The position numbers and the translations under genes are program-made. 11,437 nucleotides of DNA from CAXMPK01 sp964195405 (GTDB lineage Bacteria > Actinomycetota > Acidimicrobiia > Spongiisociales > ZC4RG35), in NCBI GenBank assembly GCA_964195405.1, contig CAXMPK010000272.1, forward strand, positions 1-11,437. The letters run 5' to 3'. The notes under the pieces were generated by a model, which did no database searches, was not told the origin of the DNA, and saw only the letters and a program-made list of their open reading frames with translations. This document shows positions 5,155-11,437 of this stretch, piece by piece. Position 1 is the first letter of the stretch; the number at the start of each line of letters is the position of its first letter.

Positions 5155-6591
5155 ATGTCAACCACATTCGCCAGCCTCGGGCTGCCCGACGCACTCGTGC
5201 AGACCCTTGCTAAACGCAACATCACAGAACCATTCCCCATCCAGACTTCGGCCATCCCCGACGGACTAGAAGGCAGAGACATCCGTGGGAAGGCTCCCAC
5301 CGGGTCGGGCAAGACGCTTGCATTCGGCCTGCCGCTTCTCACCCGCGTCGATCGCGCCGGCAGCAACCGACCTAAGGCCCTGATCCTTGCTCCCACTCGT
5401 GAACTCGCCGACCAGATCAAAGTCGAACTGGGACCCCTGGCACATTCCGTCGATCGCAAGGTTTTCGCCATTTATGGCGGTGTTGCATACGGCGGTCAGA
5501 AAGGCGCCCTCCGCAGAGGAGTCGACGTCCTTGTCGCCACACCCGGCCGCCTCGAGGATCTGATCGAGCAGAGGTCGGTCAACTTGAGCGAGGTCAGCAT
5601 CGTTGTCATCGACGAGGCCGACCGCATGGCTGACATGGGATTCTTCCCGGCTGTGAAGCGAATCCTCGACCAGACCTCGAACAACCGACAAACACTTCTG
5701 TTCTCGGCGACGCTTGACCATGACGTCGCCGCTCTTTCCAGGAAATACCAGGACAACCCAGTCAGCATTGAGACCGCACCCACCGAACAAGATGCAGTCG
5801 ACGCTGTCCACCACTTCTGGCGAGTCAACCGCGACGAACGGGTCACCCAAACCGCCGACCTGGTGACTGCGACCGGTCGCTCAATTGTGTTCACTCGCAC
5901 CCGTCGAGGTGCCGACCGTCTCGCCAAGCAACTGGAACGCAACGGGGTAGGCGCGGTCGCGATGCACGGTGGTCGCTCTCAGGCTCAGCGAACACGGGCC
6001 CTCAAGTCTTTTGCATCGGGTAGGACTCCTGCCCTGGTGGCCACCGATGTGGCTGCGCGAGGCATACATGTCGACGATGTCGCCTGTGTCGTTCACTACG
6101 ACCTCGCCGGCGATCACAAGGATTACACCCATCGCTCCGGTCGCACCGCCCGCGCCGGCGCCGCAGGCACAGTGGTAACAATGGTTCTGCCCGACCAGGA
6201 ACGAGAGGTTCGTCGTCTCATGCGTGAGCTGAAGATGAACAACTCGATAGAACGTCCCCGGATGGACCGTCTCGATCAGACCGGCGGATCCGTGAAACAT
6301 GACCGACCCCAGTCGAAACGGTCACAAGACCAGGGCAAGCCTTCGTCGGGAAGTCGTTCGATTTTTGTTGGCAACCTTCCCTGGAAGGCTTCAGACAATG
6401 ACCTGAGAGAGTTGTTCTCCAGACATGGACACGTACACGAAACCAGCATCGCCAAACAACGGGCCGGCGGCCGATCCAAGGGGTATGGATTCGTTGAGAT
6501 GTCCGACGGTGACAGCTCTGCTGCGATCAAGGCTCTTCAGGGCACCACATTGGGTGGTAGAGATCTTCAGATCCGCTTTGCCCGCCCCTAG
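5155..6591 (+). CDS. DEAD-box ATP-dependent RNA helicase with C-terminal RRM
   Basis: 478 aa. All helicase motifs are present: Q motif around FPIQ (27-30), motif I APTGSGKT (47-54), Ia PTREL (80-84), Ib TPGR (129-132), II DEAD (153-156), III SAT (184-186), IV SIVFTRT at about 243-249, V ATDVAARG (296-303), VI HRSGRTARAG (326-335). A charged flexible linker (about 362-400) leads to an RRM at about 402-478 with RNP2 IFVGNL (403-408) and RNP1 KGYGFVEM (442-449). It should unwind or remodel structured RNA, with the RRM giving RNA anchoring, in ribosome assembly or mRNA turnover. Most bacterial RhlE- or CsdA-like helicases end in basic tails or a DbpA-type domain; an RRM of the type found in small bacterial RNA-binding proteins is less common. 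The ATG start is supported by AGGAG at 5145-5149. It is divergent from the desaturase and convergent with typA, with 14 bp between stops. Confidence 0.96.
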   Translation: MSTTFASLGLPDALVQTLAKRNITEPFPIQTSAIPDGLEGRDIRGKAPTGSGKTLAFGLPLLTRVDRAGSNRPKALILAPTRELADQIKVELGPLAHSVDRKVFAIYGGVAYGGQKGALRRGVDVLVATPGRLEDLIEQRSVNLSEVSIVVIDEADRMADMGFFPAVKRILDQTSNNRQTLLFSATLDHDVAALSRKYQDNPVSIETAPTEQDAVDAVHHFWRVNRDERVTQTADLVTATGRSIVFTRTRRGADRLAKQLERNGVGAVAMHGGRSQAQRTRALKSFASGRTPALVATDVAARGIHVDDVACVVHYDLAGDHKDYTHRSGRTARAGAAGTVVTMVLPDQEREVRRLMRELKMNNSIERPRMDRLDQTGGSVKHDRPQSKRSQDQGKPSSGSRSIFVGNLPWKASDNDLRELFSRHGHVHETSIAKQRAGGRSKGYGFVEMSDGDSSAAIKALQGTTLGGRDLQIRFARP

Positions 6592-6605
6592 CGGAGGACA
6601 AAGAC

Positions 6606-8438
6606 TCAAGGCCGATCAATCTTGCCGAGACGGCGACGTTCGCCCTCTTCGAGATGCCGCTTGCGAACCCGGATTGCATCAGGGGTGATCTCGACCAACT
6701 CGTCCTCGGCGATCCACTCAATGGCCAATTCGAGGGTGAGTTGGCGTGGTGGTCTGAGTTTGATCGCTTCGTCGGCAGCGTGGGTACGGATGTTGGTCAG
6801 TTCCTTGGCTTTGGCCGGGTTGACCACCATCTCCATTGGGCGCGCCGCCTCTCCAATGATCATGCCCTCGTAGGTCTCGACACCGGGATCGACGAACAAC
6901 TCGCCACGCTTCTGAAGATTGTCGAGGGACAAACCGGTGACAACACCCTTTCTGTCGGCAATCATCGCTCCCCCGATTCGATGGGGAAGGTCACCGACCC
7001 AGGGAACCCAACCTGCCTGATGTTGATGGACAAGCGCGGTACCTCGCGTGGCTGTCATCAAGGCCGATCTGAATCCGAGAAGCCCACGTGACGGAGCCTC
7101 GAGGGTGACGATTGTCCGACCGGTATCACCAGGACGTAGATCGGAAACTGTTCCCTTGCGCGGTGCCACGGTTTGGGTCACCGTCCCGACATGCTCGTCG
7201 GGAACGTCGACGACTGCTCGCTCCAGGGGCTCATGGAGCTTGCCGTCGATCTCCCGAATGATCACTTCGGGCTTACTCACCTGGAGTTCGTAGCCCTCAC
7301 GACGCATTGCCTCAATGAGCACGGCCAACTGGAGCTCGCCACGTCCGGCAACCTCGATCACCTCCGGTGCCGCGGTATTGCTGATCCTGATCGAAACATT
7401 GCCTAGGACCTCGCGCTCCAGACGCTCTCGAATCTGCCGTGATGTCAGGAACTTCCCGGAACGACCCGAAAGCGGGGAGGTGTTCACCCCGAAGGTCATT
7501 CGGAGCACGGGCTCATCGACCTCGAGACGCGGCAAAGCTTGAGGGTTGTCGATGCTGGCAATGGTGTCGCCGATTTCTACCTCGGGGAACCCGGCAACGA
7601 CAAAAAGGTCGCCGGCGCTTCTGTCGGCGACGTCGATACGACCCAGACCATCGAATCCCATCAACTGAGCAAGCTTGCGTTTTAGCGGAGGCTCTTCTTC
7701 GTTCGAATGACAGAGGGCGACCTGTTCCCCTGCGCGCAGTGTCCCTTCCACTACTCGACCTATGGCGAGACGGCCCAGGTAGTCGGAGGCGTCGAGATTG
7801 GTGACCAGAGCCTGAAGCGGAGCCGCGGGATCGCCGGCAGGTGGGGGAATTCCGTCCACAATTGCGTCGAGAAGCGCGCTCAGGTCGGCATCGTCGTCGG
7901 GAATCCCGATCCCGGCGACCGACCGACCGTGCCGGGCAATCGTGGAGACAAGCTGGAAGTCGATGTGTTCGTCCGATGCATCGAGATCAAAGAAGAGCTC
8001 ATAGATGTCGTCGACCACTTGATCGATCCGGGCGTCCGGCCGGTCAACCTTGTTGATGACAACCACTGCGGGCAGATGCAATGCCAGAGCCTTTGACAGC
8101 ACATACCTGGTCTGTGGCATTGGGCCCTCGGCGGCATCAACCAGTAGCAACACCCCGTCGACCAGCGCCAGGGCCCTCTCCACCTCACCACCAAAGTCGG
8201 CGTGGCCCGGGGTGTCGACCAGATTGATCTTGGTTCCCTTCCACTCCACCGAGGCAGCCTTGGCGAGGATGGTGATCCCCCGCTCCCGTTCCTGGTCACC
8301 TGAGTCCATGACCCGATCGACTCGGGCCTCGTGAGCCAAGAACACGCCGGTGGCGCCGAGCATGGCGTCAACAAGAGTTGTCTTGCCATGATCGACGTGC
8401 GCGATCAAAGCAACATTGCGAAAAGGGGCTCCAGACAT
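6606..8438 (-). CDS. typA: Ribosome-binding translational GTPase TypA/BipA
   Basis: 610 aa, the normal family size. G-domain motifs are G1 AHVDHGKT (13-20), G2 RGITI (53-57), G3 DTPGH (75-79) and G4 NKVD (129-132). They are followed by domain II, EF-G-like domains III and V (ISNTAAPEVIEVAGRGELQLAVLIEAMRRE region at about 352-381; SRGLLGFRSALMTATRGT region at about 450-467), and the family-specific C-terminal domain (KELTNIRTHAADEAIKL region, EWIAEDELVEITP at about 574-586). TypA binds the 70S ribosome and supports 50S assembly and growth under stress, notably cold. The ATG at 8436-8438 gives the canonical MSGAPFRNVALIAHVDHGKT start; the open frame continues upstream to 8606, but that extension is unlike the family. 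No Shine-Dalgarno is visible, and a -10-like box lies 10 nt before the ATG, suggesting a nearly leaderless mRNA. It is divergent from the ABC exporter. Confidence 0.97.
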   Translation of the reverse strand: MSGAPFRNVALIAHVDHGKTTLVDAMLGATGVFLAHEARVDRVMDSGDQERERGITILAKAASVEWKGTKINLVDTPGHADFGGEVERALALVDGVLLLVDAAEGPMPQTRYVLSKALALHLPAVVVINKVDRPDARIDQVVDDIYELFFDLDASDEHIDFQLVSTIARHGRSVAGIGIPDDDADLSALLDAIVDGIPPPAGDPAAPLQALVTNLDASDYLGRLAIGRVVEGTLRAGEQVALCHSNEEEPPLKRKLAQLMGFDGLGRIDVADRSAGDLFVVAGFPEVEIGDTIASIDNPQALPRLEVDEPVLRMTFGVNTSPLSGRSGKFLTSRQIRERLEREVLGNVSIRISNTAAPEVIEVAGRGELQLAVLIEAMRREGYELQVSKPEVIIREIDGKLHEPLERAVVDVPDEHVGTVTQTVAPRKGTVSDLRPGDTGRTIVTLEAPSRGLLGFRSALMTATRGTALVHQHQAGWVPWVGDLPHRIGGAMIADRKGVVTGLSLDNLQKRGELFVDPGVETYEGMIIGEAARPMEMVVNPAKAKELTNIRTHAADEAIKLRPPRQLTLELAIEWIAEDELVEITPDAIRVRKRHLEEGERRRLGKIDRP

Positions 8439-8448
8439 GGAAACCGGG

Positions 8449-8454
8449 ATAGTA
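8449..8454 (-). promoter_or_regulatory. -10 box for a nearly leaderless typA transcript
   Basis: TACTAT on the minus strand lies 10 nt upstream of the typA ATG, placing the expected transcription start about 3-4 nt before the codon. No Shine-Dalgarno exists in between, consistent with leaderless initiation, which is frequent in actinobacteria. The -35 region (GTGGGT near 8472-8477) is weak. Confidence 0.45.
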
Positions 8455-8479
8455 CCGGGCACTGGGATCAAACCCACTC

Positions 8480-8530
8480 TCGAGCGTGTGCAGGGGTGGC
8501 CCTCACAGGGCCATGGCTGCACACGCTCGA
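8480..8530. repeat. 51-bp near-perfect palindrome in the typA/ABC divergent intergenic region
   Basis: The sequence is symmetric about 8505. Outer arms of 14 bp are perfect (TCGAGCGTGTGCAG at 8480-8493; CTGCACACGCTCGA at 8517-8530). After two mismatches and one G-T pair, a second perfect 7-bp arm (TGGCCCT at 8497-8503; AGGGCCA at 8507-8513) surrounds a 3-base loop. There are no bulges. It lies 42 bp from the typA start and 60 bp from the chosen ABC start. It could form a very stable RNA hairpin or a DNA cruciform, be a composite operator shared by two divergent genes, or be a repeat-family insertion. Confidence 0.9.
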
Positions 8531-8590
8531 ATACGACCTCCTCATAGCCCGGAATCGCCTTCCACCAAAGTGCCCGTAGCATCCCTGCCG

Positions 8591-10393
8591 ATGCGTCCCG
8601 GTCCACGACGAGCCAGCCCTCAACGGAGAGGCAAAGAAGAAACCGACCTTCCCATCAGGGAGCAGCTCGGTCAGCTTGGAGACCTGTTCGCCTTCACCAG
8701 GCCATATCGCGGCTGGTTGGTTGCGGCCGTCGCAGGCGTCACCTTTGCTTCTGCGCTTGGGCTTGTCTTCCCACTCATCATGGGTGGGCTAGTAGATACC
8801 GCCATCGGCGACGACGGCACACCTGAGGCACTGAACCGCCTTGCGCTTCTTCTCCTCGGCGTGTTCCTGGCCCAGGCGATCTTCAACTACATCCGCTCCT
8901 ATTCGCTGGCTGTTGTTGGCGAGGGTGTCGTGGCCGATCTGAGAAAGTCGGTCTACGCACGGATTGTCCAACTTCCGGTTCCTTTCTTCGACAAGCGAAG
9001 GACCGGTGAGATCACCTCTCGGCTGACTTCGGATGCCTCGGTGATCCAGACCACGGTTTCCAGTGCTGTGGCACAAGCTCTCGCCCAAGGCATCACACTC
9101 ATCGGCGGAGTCACCCTGATGATCGTCCTGAGCCCAAGACTCTCGCTGACGGTGCTTGTGTTCTTGCCAGTTGCGATCATTGCCGCTGCCTTCTTCGGTC
9201 GGAAGCTCAACCGGATATCAACCAAATTCCAAGACGAGATTGCCGCAGCGAACGCCTTCGCCGACGAGTCGATCGCCTCGATCCGAGTAGTGAAGTGGTT
9301 CACGGCAGAAGACGACTCGACAGAGCGTTATGACCGAGCAATAGCGAAGTCTTATGAAATAGCCCTGCGTAGGGCTCGACTTAGGGCACTGCTGGTGCCG
9401 AGCGTCACCTTTGTTGCGTTCGGAACCCTGGCTGTGGTCCTTTGGGTGGGCGGACGTCAGGTTCTGGCCGGCACTATGAGCGCGGGCCAACTGGTCTCAT
9501 TCCTTCTGTACACGTTGACGGTTGCGGGGGCCATAGGAACGTTCACCGGTCTCTACACCCAGCTTCAAGAAGCGCTTGGTGCCTCACTGCGAATCTTCGA
9601 GCTTCTTGGCGAGCCCACCGAGGTCCATGATCCCGACCAACCCCAGACTCCGCCGATCCGGGAAGGCTCGGTACGGCTGGAATCAGTCAGTTTCAGCTAT
9701 GCCGAACGGGAGACCGGTGTCCTCCATGAGATCGACCTCACGGTGGCCCCGGGAGAACTAGTCGCCCTCGTCGGGCCGTCTGGTGCGGGCAAGTCGACCA
9801 TCACCGAACTGATCCCACGCTTCTACGACGCAACCGAGGGACGGGTCATCGTCGATGGGATTGATGTCCGACTCCAAGACTTGGACGAACTGAGAAAACA
9901 AATGGCTGCCGTCCCCCAGGAGGTCCAACTCTTCTCGGGAACGATCAGCGAGAACCTGCGGGTTTCCAAACCTGACGCCACCGAAACGGAATTGTTGGCA
10001 GCCGCTTCGGCCGCCAACGCCCACGACTTCATTTCCGAATTCCCAGACGGCTACGAGACGGTGGTTGGCGAACGCGGCATCCGGCTATCCGGCGGCCAGC
10101 GGCAACGGGTGGCGATTGCCCGCGCTCTCCTCGCCGACCCGCGGATCCTGATCCTCGACGAAGCCACCAGCTCCCTTGACGCCGAATCGGAAGGTCTCGT
10201 CCAGGAGGCCTTGGAACGATTGATGGTGGGACGAACCACGCTGGTCATCGCCCACCGTTTGAGCACGGTACGTGCCGCCGACCGCCTGGTGGTGTTGACC
10301 GACGGAAGGATCGTCGAGCAGGGTGTCCATAATGATCTGGTCGCTGCCGGTGGGGTCTATGCCCGACTCCTGGAACGCCAACTCGCCGACTGA
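8591..10393 (+). CDS. ABC exporter half-transporter, permease-ATPase fusion (MsbA/multidrug type)
   Basis: 600 aa. An N-terminal ABC transporter type-1 transmembrane domain (about 40-325, roughly six helices) is fused to an ATPase domain (about 360-595). ATPase motifs are intact: Walker A GPSGAGKS (395-402), Q-loop Q443 in PQEVQLFSGT, signature LSGGQRQR (499-506), Walker B ILILDEATSSLD (519-530), and H-loop H555 in AHRLSTV. It should work as a homodimer at the cytoplasmic membrane, exporting a lipid, peptide or drug-like substrate; the specific substrate cannot be read from sequence. I chose ATG 8591 because family members start shortly before a basic stretch and the PIREQ...LFAFTRPY segment. 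The frame is open upstream, so ATG 8513 or GTG 8486 are possible but would run through the palindrome. There is no Shine-Dalgarno before 8591; a TAGCAT at 8577-8582 would fit a leaderless start. There is no partner half-transporter gene. Confidence 0.95.
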   Translation: MRPGPRRASPQRRGKEETDLPIREQLGQLGDLFAFTRPYRGWLVAAVAGVTFASALGLVFPLIMGGLVDTAIGDDGTPEALNRLALLLLGVFLAQAIFNYIRSYSLAVVGEGVVADLRKSVYARIVQLPVPFFDKRRTGEITSRLTSDASVIQTTVSSAVAQALAQGITLIGGVTLMIVLSPRLSLTVLVFLPVAIIAAAFFGRKLNRISTKFQDEIAAANAFADESIASIRVVKWFTAEDDSTERYDRAIAKSYEIALRRARLRALLVPSVTFVAFGTLAVVLWVGGRQVLAGTMSAGQLVSFLLYTLTVAGAIGTFTGLYTQLQEALGASLRIFELLGEPTEVHDPDQPQTPPIREGSVRLESVSFSYAERETGVLHEIDLTVAPGELVALVGPSGAGKSTITELIPRFYDATEGRVIVDGIDVRLQDLDELRKQMAAVPQEVQLFSGTISENLRVSKPDATETELLAAASAANAHDFISEFPDGYETVVGERGIRLSGGQRQRVAIARALLADPRILILDEATSSLDAESEGLVQEALERLMVGRTTLVIAHRLSTVRAADRLVVLTDGRIVEQGVHNDLVAAGGVYARLLERQLAD

Positions 10394-10411
10394 GCCCTGT
10401 CACCCACTCTT

Positions 10412-10461
10412 GTCGGCTTGGAATCAGGTTTGCAACGCGGTTTCACTGCCCAAGTGCCGAC
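10412..10461. terminator. Weak candidate bidirectional terminator downstream of the ABC gene
   Basis: GTCGGCTTGG (10412-10421) can pair with CCAA and GCCGAC (10450-10453, 10456-10461), giving 10 bp with a 2-nt bulge but a long 28-nt loop and no U-run. It sits between convergent genes, 18 bp after the ABC stop. Its right arm overlaps the end of the minus-strand reading frame that stops at 10443. Confidence 0.3.
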
Positions 10462-10694
10462 TTGTAGTAGTCGGACGGATCACAGATCAGGTCCCCTAGG
10501 CAAGTACTCGAAGACGCGCCGTCTTCTTCCTCCTCACATCCATCGTCCTCATCGGCGACCTTGCTCACCTCGATGTTGAACTGGGCGCCGGGCTGGCTCG
10601 CAGTGACAACAAACATGGACTCACCCGTTAGTTCTTCCCGGAGGTCAGTGGTCCAGCCGCCCCCGGAACGACCCGGCGCTCGCAGCGAGGGCAA
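10443..10694 (-). CDS. Reading frame that looks like the out-of-frame C-terminus of the preceding secreted protein
   Basis: This 83-codon frame overlaps the end of the 10645-11259 gene by 50 bp and begins at a TTG without a ribosome binding site. Its later part (from about 10616) uses codons like a real actinobacterial gene. It encodes a strand-rich segment (MFVVTASQPGAQFNIEVSKV), an acidic stretch (DDGCEEEEDG) and three cysteines, ending in SALGQ. As an independent protein it lacks a good start or signal peptide; the internal ATG at 10614-10616 would give 57 aa. It reads best as the remainder of the upstream protein after a one-base frame change at the G5 run (plus 10660-10664). Function is unknown. 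Confidence 0.45.
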   Translation of the reverse strand: MPSLRAPGRSGGGWTTDLREELTGESMFVVTASQPGAQFNIEVSKVADEDDGCEEEEDGASSSTCLGDLICDPSDYYKSALGQ

Positions 10695-11259
10695 GGGTGC
10701 GGAGGATTTCTAACTGCTCCGAACCGGCCAGTCCGGGCCGACTGACAATGACTCCATAATGAAGCACTCCAAGCAACGTGAGCTGCTGAACACTGAGAAC
10801 CCCAACACCATCCTCCGCACCGGTGAACCAGCGGGCACCGTCACCGACACCGGTCACTGCCTCGCCTGAAACACCGCTCAGCTCGGCGCTCGGCTCGAAG
10901 TCGGTCGGATCTCCCGAACCGATCTCGACATAGAAATCTTCATCGTCGGCGAGCACATGTGTACAGGTCTCGCCTCCTGTGAACTGAAATATCGCAGCGT
11001 TCTGGCCGACCATGTCAAAGGCTTCGTCGACCTCCTCCAATGTGATGAGAGGTCCACAGTTCACCGGCGCCACTTCAGAGCGTTCGACTGCGCCCGCTTC
11101 AGCGGCCGCTGTTGAGCCGACCGTCTCTTGGGTAACTAGCGCGGCCGTGGTGGTTGCAGAGCTGTCCGATTCGAGTCTGCTCAGCGAGCCTACGACGGCG
11201 ATCAACGCCACAACTCCGAGCAACGCTGCAACTAAGGGGTTCTTACGGATCCATTTCAT
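10645..11259 (-). CDS. Membrane-anchored or secreted protein of unknown function (DUF3558-like layout), probably frameshifted
   Basis: 204 aa in the frame as given. A basic N-terminus (MKWIRKNP) precedes one hydrophobic helix at about 8-25, acting as signal anchor or signal peptide, then a low-complexity Ser/Thr/Ala/Glu-rich linker (about 31-65). The extracytoplasmic domain has C68 and C99 and a layout (Cys near the start, a D/E-rich Cys-containing centre, and a late hydrophobic segment LTLLGVLHYGVIVS at about 160-173 before a helix EQLEILRTLALAA) that recalls small actinobacterial DUF3558-like proteins. I do not recognise a specific family. The last residues (SFRGRLDH) look like out-of-frame sequence: a plausible continuation lies in the next frame down to 10443. 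The start ATG at 11257-11259 has only a weak purine-rich GGAAA upstream. It is divergent from the signal-peptide gene that begins at 11384. Confidence 0.7.
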   Translation of the reverse strand: MKWIRKNPLVAALLGVVALIAVVGSLSRLESDSSATTTAALVTQETVGSTAAAEAGAVERSEVAPVNCGPLITLEEVDEAFDMVGQNAAIFQFTGGETCTHVLADDEDFYVEIGSGDPTDFEPSAELSGVSGEAVTGVGDGARWFTGAEDGVGVLSVQQLTLLGVLHYGVIVSRPGLAGSEQLEILRTLALAASAGSFRGRLDH

Positions 11260-11271
11260 TGCTGTTTCCGG

Positions 11272-11305
11272 GTCGATGGGACGCCGAAAAGGGCAGTCGA
11301 TGGGA
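11272..11305. repeat. Direct repeat GTCGATGGGA in the divergent intergenic region
   Basis: The 10-bp sequence GTCGATGGGA occurs at 11272-11281 and again at 11296-11305, 24 bp apart (about two helical turns), between the anchored protein gene and the next plus-strand gene. Such spacing would put two bound regulator molecules on the same DNA face. The rest of the 124-bp gap shows no clear promoter. Confidence 0.5.
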
Positions 11306-11383
11306 GCCTATGAATACGATTCCCCGCGTGAACCTTCTCTCTCGAATGCGTAGTGTCGGAGTGAACGATTGGAAAGATGGCTG

Positions 11384-11437
11384 ATGACCCGCAGAACTGC
11401 TGTTCTTTACCTGACCCTGACACTCGCCTTGGTGGTC
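11384..11437 (+). CDS. Start of a secreted or membrane protein (signal peptide only), truncated by window end
   Basis: Only 18 codons are visible: MTRRTAVLYLTLTLALVV. This has a basic N-region (two Arg) followed by a hydrophobic core, as in a Sec signal peptide or a first membrane helix. GGAAAG at 11371-11376 is 7 nt before this ATG, an ideal distance. The alternative ATG at 11377 touches that ribosome binding site and would give a non-hydrophobic start. The rest of the gene, and therefore its function, lies outside the window. Confidence 0.6.
   Translation, partial: MTRRTAVLYLTLTLALVV

Noticed and set aside
4863..5269. Small plus-strand open frames in the desaturase-helicase intergenic region
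   Set aside because: They overlap each other and the helicase start, lack ribosome binding sites, and have arginine/proline-rich random-looking translations.
5266..5850. Minus-strand 194-codon open frame inside the helicase gene
   Set aside because: It is antisense to the conserved helicase motifs, and its translation has no independent support.
6632..6644. GGCGA-cgt-TCGCC hairpin after the helicase stop as terminator
   Set aside because: It has only a 5-bp stem, no U-run, and lies within typA coding sequence; probably chance.
7880..8389. 169-codon minus-strand open frame within typA
   Set aside because: It is an alternative frame of the same strand over the TypA G-domain; TypA motifs are intact in the other frame.
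8486..8590. N-terminal extension of the ABC transporter (GTG 8486 or ATG 8513)
   Set aside because: The added residues come from the palindrome, contain no known targeting or membrane feature, and no good ribosome binding site supports them.
8439..8606. N-terminal extension of TypA up to 8606
   Set aside because: The extension is Trp/Pro/Cys-rich, runs through the palindrome and is unlike the family N-terminus. An AGGAGG upstream is about 12 nt from an in-frame GTG, so it is not impossible, but the ATG at 8438 is much more likely.
11329..11354. ECF sigma-type promoter (GAAC...CGTAGT) before the gene at 11384
   Set aside because: The -35 element is only a partial match and the spacing is slightly short, so it is too weak to list.

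Overview
The window looks like chromosomal DNA from a moderately GC-rich actinobacterium, possibly a member of the Acidimicrobiia; this is inferred. The basis is the gene styles: a PF09826-type beta-propeller lipoprotein, a DesA-like acyl-ACP desaturase, a stand-alone RibD C-terminal-type reductase, small anchored secreted proteins with Ala/Thr-rich linkers, GTG starts and apparently leaderless promoters. I see no rRNA, tRNA, CRISPR array, insertion sequence or phage gene.

Layout. Positions 1-4864 form a minus-strand run, read right to left: acyl-ACP desaturase, RibD_C-type reductase (21 bp apart, probably co-transcribed), a structured non-coding gap of about 145 bp, a large beta-propeller lipoprotein, a membrane-anchored HEVAH protein, and the first part of a flavin-dependent oxidoreductase cut off by the window edge. 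That last gene has its own clear promoter (TTGACA, 17 bp, GATACT), with an imperfect palindrome over the transcription start and start codon, resembling an ArsR-type operator. Positions 4865-5154 are a divergent regulatory region with two palindromes. Then comes a DEAD-box RNA helicase fused to a C-terminal RRM (plus strand), convergent with typA/bipA (minus strand) only 14 bp away. typA is divergent from an MsbA-like ABC exporter, and the gap between them holds a 51-bp near-perfect palindrome. At the right end a small anchored secreted protein (minus strand) appears to be frameshifted near its C-terminus. It is divergent from the start of another secreted protein that leaves the window.

How the genes may work together. 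Most are ordinary chromosomal genes. One theme is worth noting: a fatty-acid desaturase, a DEAD-box/RRM RNA remodeller and the ribosomal GTPase TypA sit next to each other, and each family is linked elsewhere to growth at low temperature. This could be a stress- or cold-adaptation neighbourhood, but that is inference only. I found no convincing wholly new defence or metabolic system. The most distinctive signals are the palindrome between typA and the ABC gene, the helicase-RRM fusion, the ArsR-like operator on the oxidoreductase, and the apparent frameshift near position 10660.
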